A DNA stretch of 64,000 nt from a virus: IMG/VR virus record IMGVR_UViG_3300033182_000371, positions 1 through 64,000 of that record; one strand, written 5' to 3'. The position numbers were made by a program, and so were the translations under genes. Positions 54,823 to 63,982 of the stretch are shown here, piece after piece. Within the stretch, counting starts at the first letter, position 1. Every line of letters starts with the position of its first letter. The notes under the pieces were generated by a model. That model saw only the letters and a list, made by a program, of their open reading frames with translations. It ran no database searches and had not been told where the DNA came from.

Positions 54823-56552
54823 TATCCATTAACCAAAGATTTTTCAGACATGTAAGAGAATCCACCCTTCTTGGAGAACTCAATTACATTATTAAATTTA
54901 TCTAGCATATCTCCTTTATGAGATATGACAAAAGTGTTTGCGTCTTGAATGACATACCTGATAATCTTGGTAAACTCATCTGTACCAACAGTATCAAGTG
55001 AACTGTCAAACACTTCATCTAGGATGAGAAGATTTGTGTTTGCCGAGTTTTTGAACCTGGCAACTTCTCTCCAAGCGAAAAGAAGTGCCAGGTCAATTCT
55101 CATCTTCTCCCCCTCAGAAAACGAGGAATAGGTGAACTTGTCGTGAACAGGACTTTGAATGGTCTCGTTAAACTCTTCATCAAGATGGAAGTTAATATAA
55201 AAGTCCATCATCTGAAGATAACGGTTAACTTGCTTATTGATGAGAGGAAGATACTTTTTGATTATCTTTGCTTTTACTCCGCCGTCCTTAAGGAGCGAGT
55301 ACGCGAAATCGTTGTATTTTACTTCCTCGTTCTTTTCAGCAAGTTTCCCGTAGATTATTTGGAGATCATTCTTGAATCCTTCTAACTTCTCATGCTCAGA
55401 ATTTCTGTTTTGTAGCTGACTGGTAAGAATTTGAATTTCTGATTGTAGATCTCCGACCTGTCGCTGATACCCAGCAATCCGAACATTGTTTTGAGAAATG
55501 TCATGCGTTAGACTAGTAACCTCCGAGGACAGTTTAGTGAAAAGACGCTCTCTGTTCTCTTCCTCTTTTATCGACTCCTCCAGTTTTGTGAAACCTTCTT
55601 TGAGTTCCTTTGCCTTATTTTGAGCGTCTTTAATTTTATTTAGACGGAATTCCTCTTCAATCGACTGAGTACAAGTTGGGCATACCGTATTCTCAGTAAA
55701 GAACTGATGTTCTCTGGTAATGGTTGTAACTTTCTGTGAGATTTTGCCTCTAAGATTACCTAATTTGCGAAGTTGTTGTGTGGAATTCTTGACACCCTCC
55801 ATCTCCACAGAAAGAGATTCAATCTGTTTAGAGAGATCCTCATTTTTTTCATTAAGAAGATTACTATCAAGAGTAAGTTTTTCAATCTTAGACTTATCTT
55901 CTTCGATTCTAGTCTTGTGACGATTCTCCAGGTCCTCAATGAACCCTTCTTGCATCTTAATCTTATCCTTGATGTTTTCTTTCTTCAAGGTTAGACTCTT
56001 GATGACTTCCTTAGACTGCCGTATTTCCTCCTTGAGGATGTTATTCATGGCAGAGAAGATACGAATATCCAAAAGGTCTTCGATGACCTCTCTACGGTGC
56101 GCCTGGGCGAGCTGCATGAATGGCACGAAGTTGCTGCTACCCAGAATCACAATCTGAGTAAAAGACTTATAGTTGAGTTTGAGGATTTGTTCTTCTAGAA
56201 TCTTTTGGTTAGAGCGATCATCTGCCTCCTTATTTCTCATCTCGCCGTTCACAAGGATGTCAAACACATTAGGTTTGATACCACGACGAACAAGATAATT
56301 CTTAGGACCAACAGAGAACTCAACTTCTACTAGGCACCCCTTTTCGTTGGTGCTATTTACAAGTTGGGGTTTGTTAATTTTACGATATGGTTTGTTGAAC
56401 AGAGAGAAACACAAAGCATCGAGCATTGTGGACTTACCTGCACCATTAGTTCCAACAATCAGAGTCGTAGAAGATTTATTCAGAGAAATTTCAGTCCACT
56501 GATCGCCAGTAGAAAGAAAATTCTTCCACCTAATTTTTTCAAATGTTATCAT
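54822..56552 (-). CDS. 46: Recombination nuclease subunit gp46 (Rad50/SbcC-like)
   Basis: The SMC-like ATPase works with gp47 to resect DNA ends and degrade host DNA. The 576-residue product has Walker A VGTNGAGKST (33-42), long coiled-coil arms, the zinc hook CPTC (291-294), SSFSEGEKMRIDLALLFAW (signature) and LLILDEVFDSSLD (Walker B/D-loop). Size is near T4 gp46 (560). It follows a small DUF3110-type gene, overlapping it by 14 bases. Confidence 0.97.
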   Translation of the reverse strand: MITFEKIRWKNFLSTGDQWTEISLNKSSTTLIVGTNGAGKSTMLDALCFSLFNKPYRKINKPQLVNSTNEKGCLVEVEFSVGPKNYLVRRGIKPNVFDILVNGEMRNKEADDRSNQKILEEQILKLNYKSFTQIVILGSSNFVPFMQLAQAHRREVIEDLLDIRIFSAMNNILKEEIRQSKEVIKSLTLKKENIKDKIKMQEGFIEDLENRHKTRIEEDKSKIEKLTLDSNLLNEKNEDLSKQIESLSVEMEGVKNSTQQLRKLGNLRGKISQKVTTITREHQFFTENTVCPTCTQSIEEEFRLNKIKDAQNKAKELKEGFTKLEESIKEEENRERLFTKLSSEVTSLTHDISQNNVRIAGYQRQVGDLQSEIQILTSQLQNRNSEHEKLEGFKNDLQIIYGKLAEKNEEVKYNDFAYSLLKDGGVKAKIIKKYLPLINKQVNRYLQMMDFYINFHLDEEFNETIQSPVHDKFTYSSFSEGEKMRIDLALLFAWREVARFKNSANTNLLILDEVFDSSLDTVGTDEFTKIIRYVIQDANTFVISHKGDMLDKFNNVIEFSKKGGFSYMSEKSLVNG

Positions 56553-56808
56553 CTTGAGATGGCGGGATCACAATATCCTCAGGTGTAATAATAGTGTACT
56601 TGTAATTATACAGCTCGCACGCTTTTATTGCAACTTCTTCGTCAACTTCCACAGTCATCATTTCTACACCATGATCTTCTTCTAATTGCATGGCATATCT
56701 TTCAGCATCGTCCTCTTCTTCAAACATAAAGAGAACTTTATCCCCACTCTTATCCTTTACGGCATAAGCACCTTCGTCCTTTTTATCTTTTTCCGAAAGA
56801 AGAAACAT
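56539..56808 (-). CDS. DUF3110-like protein, 89 aa
   Basis: The product (MFLLSEKDKKDEGAYAVKDK...) has GDKVLFMFEEEDDAERYAMQ followed by LEEDHGV, the pattern of DUF3110, a family of small cyanobacterial and cyanophage proteins of unknown function. It is acidic and probably alpha/beta. It lies between gp47 and gp46 with a TAATG junction upstream, so it is made together with the recombination nuclease. Confidence 0.8.
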   Translation of the reverse strand: MFLLSEKDKKDEGAYAVKDKSGDKVLFMFEEEDDAERYAMQLEEDHGVEMMTVEVDEEVAIKACELYNYKYTIITPEDIVIPPSQDDNI

Positions 56809-57860
56809 TACTCAACTTCACACGCTTTTGTGTATAAAGAACCGAACAGAGTTTTGATCTTTGATTTGTCGATCTCAACCTCTGCTTCTTCAATATATCT
56901 ATTCAAGATAGAGATCGTGTTTTCTTCTTCACTGATTTCGGTTTCTTCGCTATGCAACCACCCTTGATTGTAATCAAAGTTCTCGATTACTTTTAGTTCC
57001 TCAACACCAACGGTATAGAGTTTATCGACAAACTTCTCAAATTCTTTGGGTTTGGTTTTCTTACGAACGATTAACTTCACAATCTTTCCAGCATATTCTG
57101 CTGCATTGAACATCTGATGAGGGGTATCTTCGTAATAGATGTTATGGAACATGTGGTTGGGATTATCGACAGGAGTCAGTTCATAAGACTCAGTGTCAAA
57201 GATGTGGAATCCCCTAGGATCGTTTACATCATTCCAATACAGTTCGTAAGGATTACCAAGGTAGAAAATTTGACCGTCGTTACTACGGGTGTGATAATGT
57301 CCACTAAACACACGATCAAACTTTCTCAAATAGTCAACTTCATATCCACGATCTTGTGTGAATCCACGATAAGCAGCAAACCCATTCAGTTCAAGGTGAC
57401 CAACAGCGACCTTTGCCTTACTCTTTTTAATTGACTTCATGGTTTGCTCTTCATTCTCCTTGTTAATCCAAGCGATGAATGCAAACTTTGTACCACCAAT
57501 TACATGTTCAGCATAGTCAGTGATAGGGATGATATTATCATACTCTCGTAAAAGTAAATCAATTGTGTTAACTGAGTTGTTATTTTTGTAATAGGTTGTG
57601 TGATTACCCACAACAGTGTACACAGTGATTCCCATATCACGGAGACGATTGTAGTAATTCTCTTTAGCCCATTTGAGAGACCAGAGATCAATGCTTCTCC
57701 GATTATCGAAAGTATCGCCCATATCGATAACAGTTGTGATACCTTCTCGATTAAGCGTAGGAAAAAAAGTCCCATCGTAAAATTTTGCAAAATAGTCATG
57801 AAAGAGTTTGCTGCCCTTTCTTGCACCAAAATGCTGGTCAGTTATGATCCCGATCTTCAT
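56808..57860 (-). CDS. 47: Recombination nuclease subunit gp47 (Mre11-like)
   Basis: A calcineurin-type metallophosphoesterase, catalytic partner of gp46. The 350-residue product has the five motifs: ITDQHFGARKG (5-15), VIDMGDTFDNRR, VVGNHTTYYKN, AVGHLELNG and FSGHYHTRSN. Length is near T4 gp47 (339). It overlaps a 31-residue gene upstream by 23 bases. Confidence 0.97.
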   Translation of the reverse strand: MKIGIITDQHFGARKGSKLFHDYFAKFYDGTFFPTLNREGITTVIDMGDTFDNRRSIDLWSLKWAKENYYNRLRDMGITVYTVVGNHTTYYKNNNSVNTIDLLLREYDNIIPITDYAEHVIGGTKFAFIAWINKENEEQTMKSIKKSKAKVAVGHLELNGFAAYRGFTQDRGYEVDYLRKFDRVFSGHYHTRSNDGQIFYLGNPYELYWNDVNDPRGFHIFDTESYELTPVDNPNHMFHNIYYEDTPHQMFNAAEYAGKIVKLIVRKKTKPKEFEKFVDKLYTVGVEELKVIENFDYNQGWLHSEETEISEEENTISILNRYIEEAEVEIDKSKIKTLFGSLYTKACEVE

Positions 57861-57933
57861 CCTTTTCTTTTCCTTTTTCTAAATCACGAAGTCTTTTGCG
57901 CCAGTATTCATTTTCCTGTTGCTGTTCGGTCAT
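57838..57933 (-). CDS. Tiny charged protein, 31 aa
   Basis: ATG 57933 overlaps the gp55 stop as ATGA. The 31-codon frame (MTEQQQENEYWRKRLRDLEK...) ends inside the gp47 start. Alternating charges and Leu/Trp spacing suggest one amphipathic helix. Being linked by overlaps on both sides makes it a convincing very small gene. A role in the late-transcription or gp46/47 machinery is possible but only by position. Confidence 0.6.
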   Translation of the reverse strand: MTEQQQENEYWRKRLRDLEKGKEKDEDRDHN

Positions 57934-58403
57934 CGACTTGTCCTGTATTGAATGTTGTCTTTGATCGTATTATAATCACTTGCTTGACCGTTTGCACCAT
58001 CCTCAACAACCATCACTTGATCATAACCAGTTCTCTCAATGATCTTGGTTTTGATTTCTAATTGCTTCTTCTCCTTTTGAATCCTACGAAGGAATGCATA
58101 ATAAATGATTTGGGTGAAATATGCAAACGGATTATTAGATTTTTCAGGATCAAAGTTATGTATATACTGAACGCAGTTCTCAATTCCGTCACCGATCATG
58201 TCCTCTCGGAACATGTAGTTCACGAAGTTCGGTTTGTATGAGAGGTGTGTTGCAATCTTTAAAAAACAATCACCCAAGTAATTACTGATCGGAGGAGGAG
58301 CAGTGCCATTTTCTTTCGCTCTCTTGCACTTGATACGATACTCCACCATTGCATCTAGCAATTCTTTGTTATTTACATAGTGCTCCGATCTTTTCTTGGG
58401 CAT
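57930..58403 (-). CDS. 55: Late-transcription sigma factor gp55
   Basis: Gp55 directs host RNA polymerase to TATAAATA late promoters, helped by gp45 and gp33. The 157-residue product has a region-2-like core: FREDMIGDGIENCVQYIHNFD and NNPFAYFTQIIYYAFLRRIQKE (about 77-125; the aromatic residues of region 2.4 are here). T4 gp55 is 185 residues. The promoter upstream (GTGACA, 17 bp, TATAAT) is of host sigma70 type, as expected for an early gene. Confidence 0.95.
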   Translation of the reverse strand: MPKKRSEHYVNNKELLDAMVEYRIKCKRAKENGTAPPPISNYLGDCFLKIATHLSYKPNFVNYMFREDMIGDGIENCVQYIHNFDPEKSNNPFAYFTQIIYYAFLRRIQKEKKQLEIKTKIIERTGYDQVMVVEDGANGQASDYNTIKDNIQYRTSR

Positions 58404-58426
58404 GTTATGTGTTAATTCCTGTATAC

Positions 58427-58455
58427 ATTATAGCACAGCTTGACAAAGGTGTCAC
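58427..58455 (-). promoter_or_regulatory. Sigma70-type promoter of gp55
   Basis: Minus-strand GTGACA (58455-58450), 17-bp spacer, TATAAT (58432-58427) with an upstream TG (extended). It starts the gp55, 31-residue and gp47 transcript. An imperfect inverted repeat (TTGACAAAG / CTTTGTCGA, 58440-58477) spans the region upstream. Confidence 0.75.
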
Positions 58456-58517
58456 TCATAAGTAGAATAACTTTGTCGAAGTTCAGAGAAACTATAGCTT
58501 AGCTTTAATCTTTAAGG

Positions 58518-58952
58518 TTATACATGAGTGGCAATGCCTGTTTTGGGATCTACTTCAAGTTTAAATAAAGATTCTAGTTTTTCTTTTGCTTTAGTAACAC
58601 TTCCAAGATATCCCATTTTTTCTGAGGGTCTTACTTTTTTTCCACCAACAGATCTTATACCAGTTACTCTTTCCTCTGCTGCATCTAAAAGATACTCGGT
58701 ATAGTAATCAATCATGTCATTGTCATTAGCAACTTCTGTCATTGTAATGACTTTATCCTTATCAATAAAGAAGAACTGATCATCTGGAACATGCATCCAA
58801 GGTTCAACTCTAATATAAGAACCTCTAGGTCCATGAACTGTTTGAATGCAAACTGGGTCTTGTAGAATTAATGTATGTTCTTCAGCTGAAGTAATTGCAA
58901 ATAACTCTTCTCCAGAGACCAACTTAATACTTGCGTAAAACTCTTCGGTCAT
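58518..58952 (-). CDS. Sm-like protein, 144 aa
   Basis: The protein (MTEEFYASIKLVSGEELFAI...) has two strand clusters like Sm/LSm barrels: SIKLVSGEELFAIT, LILQDPVCIQTV, then VEPWMHVPDDQFFFIDKDKV. The gene at 40856-41167 looks related. The C-terminal 60 residues add a helix and a basic motif (SVGGKKVRPSEKMG). It is coupled to uvsW upstream (ATGA). RNA binding is inferred from resemblance only. Confidence 0.7.
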   Translation of the reverse strand: MTEEFYASIKLVSGEELFAITSAEEHTLILQDPVCIQTVHGPRGSYIRVEPWMHVPDDQFFFIDKDKVITMTEVANDNDMIDYYTEYLLDAAEERVTGIRSVGGKKVRPSEKMGYLGSVTKAKEKLESLFKLEVDPKTGIATHV

Positions 58953-60418
58953 TCTTTTTTCCTCAGATTGATGGTTATCATGTCATAATGAAACTTCTCT
59001 TCGTTGTAAATTTTTATGCGTTCGATGAGATGGTTCAATGTGTAATTTCTTTTTGATCTGTAGGTGCAGTCGTCTGCAATATCATATAAAGTTGCACTAA
59101 ACTTGTTTGCACCTTTTCTGAGCACTCTCCCGATTGATTGCAGATTTCTTATCCTTGATTTTGAAGGAGAGGCAAAGATTACATTGTGTAAATTTTTGAT
59201 GTTAATGCCTGTGGAAAATGTTCCGTAAGAGGCAACAATGATTGAATTTTTTTCGTTTTCGATAATGGAACGGGCTAGTTCTCTGTCCTCAACATCGACC
59301 CCTCCATGAATAAAGAAGACCTTTCGATCACTCTCAATATTTTTATTTATTAAATCGAAAAGTACCCTTCCATGATCTTCCACTCTATTAAACAAAACGA
59401 GAGTATTCCCAGGAAGATCTATAGCAAGATTTTTAATGAACTTATTCCTTTGCTCATGCTTAATCAGGTATTCAATTTCCTCTAGATAAGAATCAAATAC
59501 TCTTTCATCATGTTTCAGCAAAAGGATCTTTGCGTTGAGTTTTGCAAGGTATCCCTTGTTCATTAATTCTTCTGTGCGGATCAGTTTGTAAGAAGGTCCA
59601 AACAATCCTTCCAGCACCCATTTGTGGGTTTGGGTTCCATCAAGAGTTCCAGTAAAACCAAAACGATATTTTGCTTGATGTAACTTCGTCATGATCTGTG
59701 TCAAAGACTTTGCTTTGAACAGGTGTGCTTCATCTCCAATGACTACATTGAATCTTTCGAAGTAATTTCTCTCTAACTTATAGATAGATTGCCAAGTAGT
59801 AATAACGACAGGTGATTTTGCCTCTCGTTCACGACCAGCGTAAATCTTGTGACAGTATGACTCAGCGTCCCATCCATAATCCTCAAAGTCCTTATACATC
59901 TGCTCTACCAGAGATGTCGTTGGAACAACTAGGAGGATATTTTGTTTGCGCTCTGTATAGTACCTCACGATTGAGTAAATCATCAAAGATTTGCCAGAGG
60001 CTGTTGGGCTTATCACTAACCTTCTATTGTGTCTTAGAGCACCGTATACTCCCTCTATTTGATAGTCTCTTGGAGGATGATTGCTAATAGACTTCATGTA
60101 GTCTTTTACACCCTCACGAGAAATTAGTTCATTCTCTTCGTAAGGTGTTCCGTAGAACTTACTATCAATGAACTCATATTCATATCCATGCCTCTGACAG
60201 AAAGAGACAAGTTTATCCAAGAGACCAACATACAGTTCTCTGGTGTGAGTAGAAAACAGTCTGATCTTTCCATCCCAATATCTTTTACGATACTGGTTCA
60301 TGTACTTTGCTCCTTCAATATCAAAGGAGAAGTGATCTGCTAGTTCCTGATAGACATGAGGTTCTGATTCAATTTTCAGATAGACCTCATTCTTCTTGGA
60401 TATGACAAGTTTGCTCAT
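58949..60418 (-). CDS. uvsW: UvsW helicase
   Basis: UvsW unwinds R-loops and branched DNA, switching replication from origin-dependent to recombination-dependent mode. The 489-residue SF2 helicase has PRDYQIEGVYGALR, Walker A SPTASGKSLMIYS (about 137-149), Walker B VVIGDEAHLF, GFTGTLDGT and QSIGRVLRKG (motif VI). Size is near T4 UvsW (503). It precedes the Sm-like gene and follows uvsY. Confidence 0.96.
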   Translation of the reverse strand: MSKLVISKKNEVYLKIESEPHVYQELADHFSFDIEGAKYMNQYRKRYWDGKIRLFSTHTRELYVGLLDKLVSFCQRHGYEYEFIDSKFYGTPYEENELISREGVKDYMKSISNHPPRDYQIEGVYGALRHNRRLVISPTASGKSLMIYSIVRYYTERKQNILLVVPTTSLVEQMYKDFEDYGWDAESYCHKIYAGREREAKSPVVITTWQSIYKLERNYFERFNVVIGDEAHLFKAKSLTQIMTKLHQAKYRFGFTGTLDGTQTHKWVLEGLFGPSYKLIRTEELMNKGYLAKLNAKILLLKHDERVFDSYLEEIEYLIKHEQRNKFIKNLAIDLPGNTLVLFNRVEDHGRVLFDLINKNIESDRKVFFIHGGVDVEDRELARSIIENEKNSIIVASYGTFSTGINIKNLHNVIFASPSKSRIRNLQSIGRVLRKGANKFSATLYDIADDCTYRSKRNYTLNHLIERIKIYNEEKFHYDMITINLRKKE

Positions 60419-60420
60419 TA

Positions 60421-60846
60421 TTACCCCGCACGGAAGTTGTGCCAGTCGATGATGTTCTTAATCAAATATCCTCTGGTGCTTACCTGTTTGATGATATCTT
60501 CCAGGTATGTCAGCATGACATCGTAATATTTGATTTTTAAGGTAGCAGTTTGTACCTTCTCGTCTGCTGCCATATACCGTTGAACAGCATCCTTTTCCCT
60601 CACTTTGTAAGGAAAGGGATCGTTTACATAAACTTCTGGATTTGCTTTTCCAGTGTAATAAAGGTGACGCTCTAATTTAATTTTATTCTCTGTTGCTACT
60701 GCTCTCTCCCGCAACAGTTTTATGTTATTGTAGAGGTCAAAATACTTTGCATGCAAAGAAGGGATCTTTGCGGATTCTTCGTGTAAATTGTCTTGATCAA
60801 TCTGTGAGTCTTTCTCCCACATACTTTGTATAGTTTCAAGATTCAT
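60421..60846 (-). CDS. uvsY: UvsY recombination mediator
   Basis: UvsY loads UvsX onto ssDNA coated with gp32. The 141-residue product (MNLETIQSMWEKDSQIDQDN...) matches T4 UvsY (137) in length and has the characteristic SMWEKDSQID start, HLYYTGKANPEVY and YLIKNIIDWHNF at the C-terminus. It is the first of the recombination genes transcribed after the structural gene at 60850. Confidence 0.95.
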   Translation of the reverse strand: MNLETIQSMWEKDSQIDQDNLHEESAKIPSLHAKYFDLYNNIKLLRERAVATENKIKLERHLYYTGKANPEVYVNDPFPYKVREKDAVQRYMAADEKVQTATLKIKYYDVMLTYLEDIIKQVSTRGYLIKNIIDWHNFRAG

Positions 60847-60849
60847 AAA

Positions 60850-61380
60850 TTAAGTTTCCACTTCAATGGTATAGAACAGATACTTGAAAGATACTGTTGC
60901 TGTAAAGTATGTATAATCGCTTTCTGTAGCAGTAAATTCGAGAGAACTTAAAGAAATAGGATATAAATCTCTGAACTTTACACGAGCACTAACATTGAAA
61001 TTGCTATTCAGAATAGCAAGAGTTCCATCACTGAACTGCTCTTTGACATCTTTCTCTCCCTGAGCATTTCTAATCAACTCTTGAAATTCAGAAACACTTT
61101 CTGGATAACCCAATCCATAGATCCAGTTGTGAATCTCTAAGTAGTTTTCCAGGTTTTCATCCACAATAAACTGGAGAGTCAGATCTTCAAACTCGATGTT
61201 GTCTCCAGGGAGATCAATTGCTTTGAGATAGTTTCCTACTTTGACATTTCCCAACTGAATACCAGGAATCTTGGCACTGTTGGAAAAGAAGTCAACCTTA
61301 GGTGTCTTTACGATATTAAATTTGAAACCAACAGGCGACAAGTAATTCTTGTTCGCTATCTGCTTTCCCAGAAAAGACAT
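60850..61380 (-). CDS. Tail/baseplate-type structural protein, 176 aa
   Basis: The product (MSFLGKQIANKNYLSPVGFK...) is beta-rich with FNIVKTPKVDFFSNSAKIPG, LTLQFIVDENLENYLEIHNW and a C-terminal FKYLFYTIEVE. The layout (GFKFNI, IPGI, L-x-F-x-VDE-x-ENY-x-IHNWI) is common in cyanophage tail and baseplate proteins of tail-tube-like fold. The ATG is 20 bases from the terminator of gp23; a CTAAATA element (61392-61398, minus strand) may act as a late promoter. Confidence 0.82.
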   Translation of the reverse strand: MSFLGKQIANKNYLSPVGFKFNIVKTPKVDFFSNSAKIPGIQLGNVKVGNYLKAIDLPGDNIEFEDLTLQFIVDENLENYLEIHNWIYGLGYPESVSEFQELIRNAQGEKDVKEQFSDGTLAILNSNFNVSARVKFRDLYPISLSSLEFTATESDYTYFTATVSFKYLFYTIEVET

Positions 61381-61400
61381 TTTTATTTTTATTTAGACAA

Positions 61401-61425
61401 AAAAAGGGGACCCTTTCGGGTCCCC
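61401..61425 (-). terminator. Intrinsic terminator after gp23
   Basis: Minus-strand GGGGACCC-GAAA-GGGTCCCC, an 8-bp stem with a GAAA tetraloop, followed by seven Ts. It is 31 bases after the capsid gene stop and should give strong termination. Confidence 0.88.
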
Positions 61426-61455
61426 AACACTTCCTTCACACGGAAGTCTATTATA

Positions 61456-62895
61456 TCACATGAGGTTCTTAACAACTGTACGCTGGTAGTAGCGGTTGCT
61501 GTTAGAGGTGATACGACCGAGACCCTGGTTCGAAACATTGCCTTCAGCGAAGGGGTTGGAGACAAGACCGTAGCGGGTCTTGAAGCCAATCTTGGGCTGG
61601 AAGCTGTTCTCACCGACGGCACGAACCATCTGGAGGGGAACATAGGGGCAGTAGAAGAGACCAGCGTCATAGGGGCTGGTGCCCTTGTAACCGACAACAT
61701 AGTACTGGTTAGAAGCACTGTTGGCAGAGAAGGGATCGATGTAGACTCTGTACTTGCCGTTGATGGTTCCAGCGAAGGTGTTACCAGTGTCGTCAACTTG
61801 CAGGTTGGCGTTCAGGGCAGGGGTGTAATCGAGTACACCAGCCATGGTCAGAGCGGAGGCGACATCAGCAGAGGTCATGATGATGTTGCCCTTCCCTCTA
61901 CGAGTTCTCTGGGCGATTCTGTTAGCATCTCTTTCGATGTTAAACAGCAGACCCTTGAACTTCTCAACGCTCCAGCGACCGTTGGAGTCAACATCGAGGT
62001 CGAAGAAACCAGCGTTGGCAACATTGACCTGAGAACCAGCTTCAGCGGTCTTGTAGATGGTTCTGATGACTTCGCGGTTGATCTCAGCAAGGATCTCGCT
62101 AGACAGAATGTTAGCGAGTTCTGCTTCAGCGTTCAGACCGTGGATGGCACGCAGGTCCTGAGCCAGCTCCATGCTGTACTCAGCTTTCAGAGCACGAGAC
62201 TTGGCGGTAACGGTGACCTTCTCGATCGAGAATGCCATCTCGTTGAAGTTGGTGCCGTTGCCGTCACCCAGAGCTTCAGAGTCGCCAGTAGCCATACCCT
62301 GACCAACGCTGTACTGAGCTTGAACAGCATCAGAAGCGGTGCCTTCCAGGATACCAGGGTTGGTGCCACGCTGAGTAGCGGTAGAACCAAAACCAACAGC
62401 CAGACCATCATCGGTGGCAGCGGTGTAGTCGCCTTGGGTGGAGGTGCCACCAGCGACATTGGCGGAGAATGCAGAATCGGGCTCGTCGAAGAATGCCTCG
62501 GTGCCAGACTGGTTGGTGTAGCGGGAGCGCATTGCGAAGATCAGTCCAGTAGGACCGTTCATCGGTTGAACGCCAGCCAGTTCATAAGCAACCAGATTCG
62601 GCATAGAGCGACGAATCAGGGAGATCAGAACGGGGTCGAAACCAGCGGTAGGACCAGCAGCAGTAGAACCACCACCGAAAGCACCAGAAGCGCCAGCGGC
62701 GTTACCAGAGTTGGTGGGAGCTTCGGTCAGCATCGAGGTGCCGCTTTCGAAAGCAGCTTGCTCACGCAGGAAACGCTCTTGGTTTTCCAGGAGAACAGCG
62801 GTAGTAGCACGACGGTGAGAGTCCTTAATAGGATCTACACCCTCGGCATCGAGAAGGGGAGACCACTTCTCAATTAATTGTTGTGCGTTGTACAT
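61456..62895 (-). CDS. 23: Major capsid protein gp23
   Basis: The HK97-fold capsid protein, 479 residues (T4 gp23 is 521). The start MYNAQQLIEKWSPLLDAEG, FDPVLISLIRRSMPNLVAYE near residue 86, YSMELAQDLRAIHGLNAEAE and the C-terminal RITSNSNRYYQRTVVKNL are standard for T4-like gp23. The N-terminal part (about 1-65) should be removed by the prohead protease during maturation. The large open frame on the other strand is a shadow. Confidence 0.98.
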   Translation of the reverse strand: MYNAQQLIEKWSPLLDAEGVDPIKDSHRRATTAVLLENQERFLREQAAFESGTSMLTEAPTNSGNAAGASGAFGGGSTAAGPTAGFDPVLISLIRRSMPNLVAYELAGVQPMNGPTGLIFAMRSRYTNQSGTEAFFDEPDSAFSANVAGGTSTQGDYTAATDDGLAVGFGSTATQRGTNPGILEGTASDAVQAQYSVGQGMATGDSEALGDGNGTNFNEMAFSIEKVTVTAKSRALKAEYSMELAQDLRAIHGLNAEAELANILSSEILAEINREVIRTIYKTAEAGSQVNVANAGFFDLDVDSNGRWSVEKFKGLLFNIERDANRIAQRTRRGKGNIIMTSADVASALTMAGVLDYTPALNANLQVDDTGNTFAGTINGKYRVYIDPFSANSASNQYYVVGYKGTSPYDAGLFYCPYVPLQMVRAVGENSFQPKIGFKTRYGLVSNPFAEGNVSNQGLGRITSNSNRYYQRTVVKNLM

Positions 62896-62929
62896 TGTTT
62901 TGGGAAATTGTGTTAAATTTGGGACTTGT

Positions 62930-63982
62930 TTACTTCATTCCAAGGGCTTTCAAATAAGATGCCATCGAAGAGGTTGCTTCGACGCCAGTCTCTGAGGTTA
63001 CGCCCTCAGACAGTGTTTCCACTTTATTAGAAGACTGCTTTTGCTCGCTGGGGAAATAAGATTCTCTCAGCGTAACCAGCTTCTCACGATAAGATTCTTC
63101 ACCCTCAAACTCAACACCTTCAGACAAAGCGTACAGTTTCTCTCTTTGTGTTACAGCAAGACCTTCGGTTACTTCACGGAAAATTCCATCAGCTGTAGTT
63201 TCACCGAGTCTCTTGTTGAGAGAGATGTTAGCTTCAATCTGTTCGTCAAGTCTGGCTTCCATTTCATCAAGTTTGGAGACCATGCTCTCCAGGACATCAT
63301 ATTTATCGTCAGGGATAGAAACATAATGATCTTCAAAAAGACTCTTCATTCCTTGCAGGAACGATTCGGTCATTTCGGTCTTCAGACCGTGCTCAACTTC
63401 GATCTTGTTCTCGGAGACCCACTCTTCGGAAACATACTCAAGGTATGCATCGACGCGCTCTACGAGTTCTGCCTTAACAGACTCAAGATGCTCGGTCAGT
63501 TGAGATTCGTACTCAGCAGCCATTGCTTCTTGAACTTCCGTTACCTTAGCGGCAACAACAGCCTCGAAGATGGTGCGAGCCTTTTCTTGGAATTCTTCGG
63601 AGAGTTCTTCGCCACCAAACAGAGCAGCAAGATCTTCTTCGATGTCAACAGCGGGAGTCTCTTCGACTTCCTGCTCAGCAACGACTTCCTGAGTCTCTTC
63701 GACTTCAGGCTCGTCGCCTTGCTTCAGAACTTCAGTGCCAATCGACTGCATAGCGTCAGCTTTGCCAGCGCCACGGTTGACAACATCTCTAACGGTTTTG
63801 ACTTTGGGTTCTGCGAGCTTAGCGGACTCGTTATCGGGCTTATAGTTCTCGGGGGTAGGACCACCGAGATCTTGTACAGCCGCAAGACCAGTTCCAGGAT
63901 CAGCCAATGTAGGCATTCCTTCGCCAGCTTTCGCACCCCTTGTTACAGGATTTTCCATTTCTTGTAATTCCTTAGCGGACAT
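62930..63982 (-). CDS. 22: Prohead core scaffolding protein gp22
   Basis: The scaffold protein of the prohead, 350 residues, acidic and mostly helical (ESQLTEHLESVKAELVERVD, SMVSKLDEMEARLDEQIEAN). Many Glu-containing sites could be cleaved by the prohead protease. It sits directly upstream of gp23 as in T4. A segment AEQEVEETPAVDIEEDLAAL is very acidic. The end of gp21 is expected just beyond the window edge but cannot be shown. Confidence 0.93.
   Translation of the reverse strand: MSAKELQEMENPVTRGAKAGEGMPTLADPGTGLAAVQDLGGPTPENYKPDNESAKLAEPKVKTVRDVVNRGAGKADAMQSIGTEVLKQGDEPEVEETQEVVAEQEVEETPAVDIEEDLAALFGGEELSEEFQEKARTIFEAVVAAKVTEVQEAMAAEYESQLTEHLESVKAELVERVDAYLEYVSEEWVSENKIEVEHGLKTEMTESFLQGMKSLFEDHYVSIPDDKYDVLESMVSKLDEMEARLDEQIEANISLNKRLGETTADGIFREVTEGLAVTQREKLYALSEGVEFEGEESYREKLVTLRESYFPSEQKQSSNKVETLSEGVTSETGVEATSSMASYLKALGMK

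Noticed and set aside
61798-62877. Open plus-strand frame of 359 codons
   Set aside because: Antisense to gp23. The capsid frame is unmistakable and the antisense product has Ser/Gly/Thr-rich shadow composition.
63041-63967. Open plus-strand frame of 308 codons
   Set aside because: Antisense to the scaffold protein gene gp22; Phe/Leu-rich shadow of Glu/Lys codons.
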